Below, in pieces: positions 35,439-40,173 of a stretch of DNA of 40,173 bases (its first letter is position 1; each line of letters opens with the position of its first letter). Both the position numbers and the translations under genes were made by a program. Source of the stretch: Myxococcota bacterium (lineage in GTDB: Bacteria; Myxococcota_A; UBA9160; UBA4427); assembly GCA_030748735.1 (NCBI GenBank), contig JASMLK010000060.1, positions 1 to 40,173 on the forward strand. The letters are read 5' to 3'. The notes beneath the pieces were generated by a model. The model was given only the letters and a program-made list of their open reading frames with translations, was not told the origin of the DNA and did no database searches.

Positions 35439-36002
35439 ATGGTCACGGGGCTCAACACCAACTTTCGCCATCGCGGTGTGCTCTTCCACGTGCAAAGCGA
35501 GGCGAGCGGCATCAAGACGCCGCACATCCTCACGCACCTGTTCAAGGGCGGTGACATCCTCGCTTCGATGAAGGCCGACTACTCGTCCATCCTCGGCTCC
35601 GACAACCTCGACGCCGAAGTGCGCGCCATGATGGAAAACGAGCACAAGTCGATGCTGCGCGCGCTTTCGCGCGGAGACCACGACGAAGCGATCATCTCGC
35701 GACTCGGCGCCGACGTGTTTGCCGAGGAACCGGGCGAGAAGGAGAAGGGGACGGACACCGATGTTACCATCCCGCCTCCGGACATGATTCCCGTCGTGGA
35801 AGCCACGCCGGAACCAGCCAATCCCGAACCGACGGACGTGCAATTGCCAATGGCCTCGGGACCAGAGGAGACACCGCCCCCGGTGTCGGCCAGGGATCAA
35901 CTTTCACGTGCTTTCGGCGACGGTGTCGTTTCACAGAAACCGCTGGACGAAGTCGTTCTCGACTTCCTCGTCGACAACGCACGTAAGCGCTCGCAGAAAT
36001 GA
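35439..36002 (+). CDS. Conserved protein of unknown function upstream of ftsE
   Basis: This protein has 187 residues from ATG 35439. Residues 1-85 form the compact part: FRHRGVLFHVQSEASGI, HILTHLFKGGDILASMKADY and MMENEHKSMLRALSRGDHDEAI. The middle is acidic and Pro-rich (120-150), and the C-terminus SQKPLDEVVLDFLVDNARKR is helical. No signal or membrane segment is present. I recall similar small proteins in deltaproteobacteria, but I assign no function. Its stop overlaps the ftsE start as ATGA, so it is probably part of the division operon. About 255 bases lie upstream without another gene; a TATGAT at about 35372 has no clear -35 partner. Confidence 0.7.
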   Translation: MVTGLNTNFRHRGVLFHVQSEASGIKTPHILTHLFKGGDILASMKADYSSILGSDNLDAEVRAMMENEHKSMLRALSRGDHDEAIISRLGADVFAEEPGEKEKGTDTDVTIPPPDMIPVVEATPEPANPEPTDVQLPMASGPEETPPPVSARDQLSRAFGDGVVSQKPLDEVVLDFLVDNARKRSQK

Positions 36003-36751
36003 CGGCGCCTGAGCCCGGCATCGGGGGCTCGCTCCCCGAGGGCCTCGCGCTCGAACAGCGTGACGATGCTCCGGTGCGGATGTACCACGTGAGCAAGTCC
36101 TATCTCGCCGGGACGTTCGCCTTGCACGACATCTCCCTTTCGTTCGGGCGCGGCGAGATGGTCTTCTTGACCGGTTCGAGTGGTGCGGGCAAGACGACTC
36201 TCTTGAAGTCGTTGTTCGCCGCGGAACGCCCGAGTGAGGGGCAGATCCTGGTGCTGGGGCGCAACATCGCGCGGCTCGAAGGTTCGGCCATCCCGTTCCT
36301 GCGCCGTCGCATCGGCGTGGTGTTCCAGGACTTCAAACTGCTCGCGAGTCGCACGATCGAAGAAAACGTCGGCATGGCCCTCGATGTGCTCGGCACCCCG
36401 CGGCGCGAAAACCGCCAGCGCACCTTCCAGGTCTTGAAGCAGGTGGGGCTTCAGCATCGGCGGCTTCATCACCCGCTTTCGCTTTCGGGCGGGGAGCAGC
36501 AGCGGGTCGCGATCGCGCGCGCGCTCGTGAACCAGCCGCAGGTCCTCCTCGCCGACGAACCGACGGGCAACCTCGACCCCGAGCTCACGCTCGAAATCAT
36601 GGACCTGATCGCCGACGCGGCGACGCGTGGCACCACCGTGATCGTGGCGACCCACGACGTGTCCCTGATCGAGCGTTACGGCAAGCGCACGATTCGCCTC
36701 GAAGGCGGGCGTGTCGTCGAGGACAGCCCAGCCACCGGACGGGCGGCGTGA
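35999..36751 (+). CDS. ftsE: Cell-division ATP-binding protein FtsE
   Basis: This protein has 250 residues. The Walker A motif GSSGAGKTT (59-67), Q-loop VVFQDFKLL, signature [10 protein letters not shown] (161-170), Walker [14 protein letters not shown] (182-194) and H-loop VATHD are all present. The ATP-binding partner of FtsX in the FtsEX complex is diagnosed by [20 protein letters not shown] and [18 protein letters not shown], as well as by gene order. The N-terminal 27 residues precede the core MYHVSKSY and are slightly longer than usual. It overlaps the conserved small protein upstream and FtsX downstream by four bases each. The complex acts at the division septum to control peptidoglycan hydrolysis. 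Confidence 0.94.
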   Translation: MTAPEPGIGGSLPEGLALEQRDDAPVRMYHVSKSYLAGTFALHDISLSFGRGEMVFLTGSSGAGKTTLLKSLFAAERPSEGQILVLGRNIARLEGSAIPFLRRRIGVVFQDFKLLASRTIEENVGMALDVLGTPRRENRQRTFQVLKQVGLQHRRLHHPLSLSGGEQQRVAIARALVNQPQVLLADEPTGNLDPELTLEIMDLIADAATRGTTVIVATHDVSLIERYGKRTIRLEGGRVVEDSPATGRAA

Positions 36752-37656
36752 ATCGCGTCGCGACGGTCATCTATCTGCTCTTTCGTACGGCCGTGCGCGG
36801 GCTCGCGTCGAGTGCGACGACGAGTTCGGCCGCGGTCGTGACGATCGCGATCACCCTGGTGCTGGTCGGTGCGTTTACGATCCTGGTCGGGAACATGCGC
36901 GGCATGCTCGATCGCTTCGGCGGCGACCTGCGCATCACGGCCTACTTCGAGGAAGGCCTCGACCTCGCTGAAGCGCGCCGCATCGCGGGGAGCGTGGCGA
37001 CCGTCGAAGGCGTGCATCAAGTCGTCATGGTGACACCCGACGAAGCGCTCGCGCGCTTCCGCGAAACCACCGGCGCAGAGGCCCTGCTCGAAGGGCTCGC
37101 GAGCAACCCGCTTCCGGCCTCCCTCGAAATCGCCCTGCTTCCCGAGCACCGCACGGAACGAGGCGTGGGGCGGGTCGAACAGGCGCTCGAGGGGCTGCCG
37201 GGGATCGATGGCCTCGCGAAGGGGCAGGAATGGATCGACGGCTATGCGCGCGCCGCCAATCTCGTGCGTTTCGCGGCGCTAGGGCTCGGTGCGGTGCTGG
37301 CCGTTTCGGCGCTGATGATCGTTTCGAACACGATCCGACTCGCCATCTATTCGCGTGAAGACGAACTCGACATCCTTTCGTTGGTCGGCGCGAGTCGAAC
37401 CTTCCTTCGCGTTCCCTTCCTGCTCGAAGGCACGATCCAGGGACTCACCGGCGGATTGCTGGCGATCCTTGTGCTCTGGTTGGGTTTCGTCGCGTTCACT
37501 GAACCGATTCGTGTGGGGCTTTCGTTCTTTCTGGGGAACGCGGCGCCGCGCTTTCTCCTGTGTGGCGAAGCCGCCTGGTTGGTGCTGGGCGGAGCCATCC
37601 TCGGGATGATGGGTTCCGCCGCGGCGCTCTCTGGTTGGCGCGGGACCACGGGCTAG
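36748..37656 (+). CDS. ftsX: Cell-division membrane protein FtsX
   Basis: This protein has 302 residues from GTG 36748, overlapping the ftsE stop by four bases. The first transmembrane helix is near residues 28-48 (AVVTIAITLVLVGAFTILV). A periplasmic domain of about 120 residues follows (LRITAYFEEGLDLAEARR and VVMVTPDEALARFRE), then three helices in the C-terminal half (FAALGLGAVLAVSALMIVSN, GLTGGLLAILVLWLGFVAF, AAWLVLGGAILGMMGSAAAL). RLAIYSREDELDILSLVGA is the conserved FtsX cytoplasmic loop. The periplasmic domain is expected to contact the EnvC-like protein encoded next. Confidence 0.93.
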   Translation: MNRVATVIYLLFRTAVRGLASSATTSSAAVVTIAITLVLVGAFTILVGNMRGMLDRFGGDLRITAYFEEGLDLAEARRIAGSVATVEGVHQVVMVTPDEALARFRETTGAEALLEGLASNPLPASLEIALLPEHRTERGVGRVEQALEGLPGIDGLAKGQEWIDGYARAANLVRFAALGLGAVLAVSALMIVSNTIRLAIYSREDELDILSLVGASRTFLRVPFLLEGTIQGLTGGLLAILVLWLGFVAFTEPIRVGLSFFLGNAAPRFLLCGEAAWLVLGGAILGMMGSAAALSGWRGTTG

Positions 37657-37659
37657 GGC

Positions 37660-38820
37660 GTGCCGCTGCGCAGACGCATTCTCGTTGCGTTGCTCGCGGC
37701 CGCATGGATCCCGCTCGCGCTCGGCGTGTCTGCCGAAGAAGGCAGCGAAGACGAGGGTTCGAAGCTCGAGGACCTGCGCGCGCAGATCCTCGAAGCCCGC
37801 GAGCGCGTGGGGGCCAGCGAGCGCGAAGAACGAGACCTCTTCGAGCGCCTGGAACAACTCGACCGAAGCCTCGATCGCATGGCGTCCCAGCTCGCCGACG
37901 CGCGGCGTCTCGCGAAGCGTGCCGCCGAGGCCCTCGCGCGCACCGAAGCGCGTGCGGGCGAAGCCACGGCACGACTCGAAAAAACCCGCGCCGCGATGAC
38001 CCGCCGCGTCGTGGCGCTCTACAAGATGGGTGAGGTGGGGCCGCTTCGGGTGTTGTTTTCTTCGGGCTCGCTGCAAGATCTGTTCTCGCGAGCGTCGACC
38101 CTGCGCAAGCTCCTCGATCACGACGCCGATCTGGTTGCGCGCTATCGGCGAGACCACGAAGCCGTCGAAAAGGCCCGCAGCAACGCCGAAGAAGGCGTGC
38201 GGCTTCGCGATCTCGCGGGCCGTGAACTCGAATCGAGGCGCAGCGAACACGAAAGCGAACGCGCCAACAAGACGCAGCTGCTCGCCAAGGTGCGCGAAGA
38301 CCGCACCCTCGAGCGCAGCCTGCTCGTCGAACTCGAACGCGCCGCCCGTGCCCTCGAAGAAAAGCTCGTGTCGCTGGGCGAATCGAGTCGCCTCGACGTG
38401 GCGACCCTAGACGCCATGGACTTCGCGGCCCAGAAGGGAAAGCTGCCGAAGCCCGTGCGCGGCAGCGTGCAGACCCGGTTTGGCCGCGTGGTCGACGACG
38501 AATACGGCACCGAGACCTTCAACAAGGGGATCGAGTTCGAGGTCGACCATGGCGATTCGGTCCGCGCCGTGGCCTTCGGCGAAGTGCGGTTCGCGGGCTG
38601 GTTCCGCGGCTACGGGAAGATCGTGATCCTCGATCACGGACGGCAGTACTTCACGGTGTCGGGGCACCTGGCGGAGTTGTTCGTCGAGGTCGGCCAGACG
38701 GTGGGTCGCGGCGACACGATCGCCACCGCGGGCGATACCGGCTCGCTGTCGGGCCCCAGCTTCTATTTCGAGGTCCGCCAGGGCGGCGAGCCCCTCGATC
38801 CGATCGGATGGCTCGATTGA
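37660..38820 (+). CDS. EnvC-like murein hydrolase activator, degenerate LytM (M23) domain
   Basis: This protein has 386 residues from GTG 37660, three bases after the ftsX stop. A signal peptide (residues 1-25) is followed by a long coiled coil (35-245; for example RSLDRMASQLADARRLAKRA) and a C-terminal LytM-fold domain (258-386). The zinc and catalytic residues are replaced: the HxxxD motif reads NKGIE (N288, E292) and the HxH motif reads SFY (S367, Y369), while SGHL keeps H336. This matches EnvC, whose LytM domain activates amidases rather than cutting murein. Position after ftsEX supports recruitment by FtsX in the periplasm. The protein itself is predicted to lack peptidase activity. Confidence 0.88.
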   Translation: MPLRRRILVALLAAAWIPLALGVSAEEGSEDEGSKLEDLRAQILEARERVGASEREERDLFERLEQLDRSLDRMASQLADARRLAKRAAEALARTEARAGEATARLEKTRAAMTRRVVALYKMGEVGPLRVLFSSGSLQDLFSRASTLRKLLDHDADLVARYRRDHEAVEKARSNAEEGVRLRDLAGRELESRRSEHESERANKTQLLAKVREDRTLERSLLVELERAARALEEKLVSLGESSRLDVATLDAMDFAAQKGKLPKPVRGSVQTRFGRVVDDEYGTETFNKGIEFEVDHGDSVRAVAFGEVRFAGWFRGYGKIVILDHGRQYFTVSGHLAELFVEVGQTVGRGDTIATAGDTGSLSGPSFYFEVRQGGEPLDPIGWLD

Positions 38821-38919
38821 AGTCACGCGGTACAGGCTTTTGCCGAGCGACCTTATTTGGCCGGACTGCTAGCGTTGGCCGGTCGATGGACCGATAGGGG
38901 CAGGGGGGAGGGTCCCAGC

Positions 38920-40173
38920 ATGTTTGGGTTTGGATTCGAGAAAACGCGCAAGGCCAATTCGGCGCAGCCTGCAGCGGGCTCGGCGCGCTCGTTCTTGCGA
39001 GGCGTCGCCTTCACACTCGCGGGTTTTGCGCTTGCAGCGGCAAGCGTGACCTTCGCCAAGACGCGTTACGAAGACCTCGCGCTCTTCACCAGTGTGCTCA
39101 CGCATGTGCGCTCGAACTACGTCGAAGCGGTCGACGAACACGATCTGTTGACCGGCGCGCTGAACGGCATGCTGCGCGAGCTCGATCCCCATTCGGCCTT
39201 CCTCGACACCGAAGCCTACGAGGAAATGCAGGTCGACACCCGTGGCGAATTCCACGGGCTCGGGATCGAAATCACCAAGCACCAGGGGGAGCCCATCGAA
39301 GTCGTTTCCCCGATCGACGGCACGCCGGCAGCGCGCGCTGGCATCCGCGCGCGCGATCGCATCGTCACGATCTGTCCCACCGAGCCTCCCGAAGACTGGA
39401 AGGAAGAGTGTCGGGGCACGAAGAATATGACCTTGCTCGAAGCCGTGCAGTTGATGCGCGGTCGCAAGGGCAGCGAGATCACGATTCACATCATCCGTGC
39501 TGACTTCGATGCACCGCGTCCGTTCACGGTTGTGCGTGACGTCGTACAGATCGACAGCGTCGAGGGCCGACTGCTCGAACCCGGCTATGGCTATTTGCGG
39601 ATCAGCGCGTTCCAGGAGCGCACCGATCGCGAACTCGACGAATCGCTCGCGACGATCCACGAGGAAATCGCAAAGAGCGCGGGAGAAGAGCAGGGCGCAC
39701 CGGCGCTGAAGGGGTTGGTGATCGATCTGCGCGACAACCCGGGCGGCCTGCTCGATCAAGCGGTGAAGGTGGCCGATGCGTGGCTCGCCGAAGGGGTGAT
39801 CGTCTACACGCAGGGTCGCGAAGTCGCCCGACGTCAGGACTACCTCGCGAGCGACACACGGGTCGAACTCGACTATCCCATCGTGGCGCTCGTCAACGAA
39901 GGCAGTGCCAGTGCGTCGGAGATCGTGGCGGGCGCCCTGCAGGATCACGGCCGCGCGTTGGTGCTCGGGGCCGAGACCTTCGGCAAGGGATCGGTTCAGA
40001 CCGTCTATCCCCTCGAAGGGGGGGCTGCCCTGCGGCTCACTACGGCGCTCTACTACACGCCTTCGGGTCGCTCGATCCAGGAAACGGGGATCCAGCCCGA
40101 CATCGCCGTCGAGGCGCTCGCGATCCCGACCATGCGGGTCGAGGCGCCGCGACGCATGCGTGAGCGCGACCTC
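38920..40173 (+). CDS. ctpA: C-terminal processing peptidase, family S41 (runs off right edge)
   Basis: The frame of 418 codons is open to the window end. ATG 38920 is preceded by GGGGGGAGGG seven bases upstream, which fixes the start. A hydrophobic helix at 28-45 exports or anchors it. TGALNGMLRELDPHSAFL is the S41 N-terminal block, and GLGIEITK begins a PDZ domain. Ser331 in SASASEIVAG, Lys356 in TFGKGSVQT and Gln360 form the catalytic set. The PDZ domain carries an unusual insert with two cysteines (C152, C164, in the segment TICPTEPPEDWKEECRGTKN). The protease trims C-termini of envelope proteins. Its place after ftsEX and the EnvC-like gene is a common deltaproteobacterial order. Confidence 0.92.
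   Translation, partial: MFGFGFEKTRKANSAQPAAGSARSFLRGVAFTLAGFALAAASVTFAKTRYEDLALFTSVLTHVRSNYVEAVDEHDLLTGALNGMLRELDPHSAFLDTEAYEEMQVDTRGEFHGLGIEITKHQGEPIEVVSPIDGTPAARAGIRARDRIVTICPTEPPEDWKEECRGTKNMTLLEAVQLMRGRKGSEITIHIIRADFDAPRPFTVVRDVVQIDSVEGRLLEPGYGYLRISAFQERTDRELDESLATIHEEIAKSAGEEQGAPALKGLVIDLRDNPGGLLDQAVKVADAWLAEGVIVYTQGREVARRQDYLASDTRVELDYPIVALVNEGSASASEIVAGALQDHGRALVLGAETFGKGSVQTVYPLEGGAALRLTTALYYTPSGRSIQETGIQPDIAVEALAIPTMRVEAPRRMRERDL

Overview
The window is about 40 kb of uniformly GC-rich, densely packed bacterial chromosome. It carries two proteins with PEP-CTERM tails (exosortase substrates), a two-partner secretion locus, a TonB receptor under a cobalamin riboswitch, and an ftsE-ftsX-envC-ctpA block. 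This suggests a Gram-negative bacterium of the deltaproteobacterial/Myxococcota type. That placement is inferred from gene content and is not proven. There is no tRNA, rRNA, CRISPR array, transposase or phage gene that I can recognise.

Layout. At 1-3 kb (minus strand) there is a long coiled-coil gene cut by the left edge, a MalY/PatB-like PLP enzyme and an arsenate-reductase-like protein. At 3.2-6.6 kb (plus) lies an overlapping pair: a DUF3604 metallohydrolase-like protein and an ATP-NAD-kinase-fold (AcoX-like) protein. At 6.6-11.5 kb (minus) is a cobalamin-regulated operon: a riboswitch, then a secreted PEP-CTERM protein of the FAVFENG type, a BtuB-like TonB-dependent receptor, and a propeller-like surface lipoprotein. 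At 11.6-12.9 kb (minus) is an alpha/beta hydrolase. At 13.3-27.9 kb (minus) is a three-gene two-partner secretion locus: a TpsB transporter, a 2473-residue TpsA exoprotein, and a 1676-residue secreted pentapeptide-repeat protein with a PEP-CTERM anchor.

At 28.3-35.2 kb is a metabolic stretch: a crotonase-family protein, a glyoxalase-fold gene broken in a G9 run, an LLM-class oxidoreductase, a SnoaL/NTF2-like protein with a small membrane protein, an APH/ecdysteroid-kinase-like kinase, an M19 dipeptidase and a phospholipase D-like protein. At 35.4-40.2 kb (plus) is the envelope and division operon: a conserved small protein, FtsE, FtsX, an EnvC-like activator with a degenerate LytM domain, and an S41 C-terminal processing protease cut by the right edge.

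The two most interesting loci are the cobalamin operon and the secretion locus. The first looks like a high-affinity vitamin B12 capture system in which surface proteins, one of them exosortase-anchored, accompany the receptor. In the second, a giant pentapeptide-repeat protein with many cysteine-bracketed acidic loops is translationally linked to a hemagglutinin-like exoprotein.
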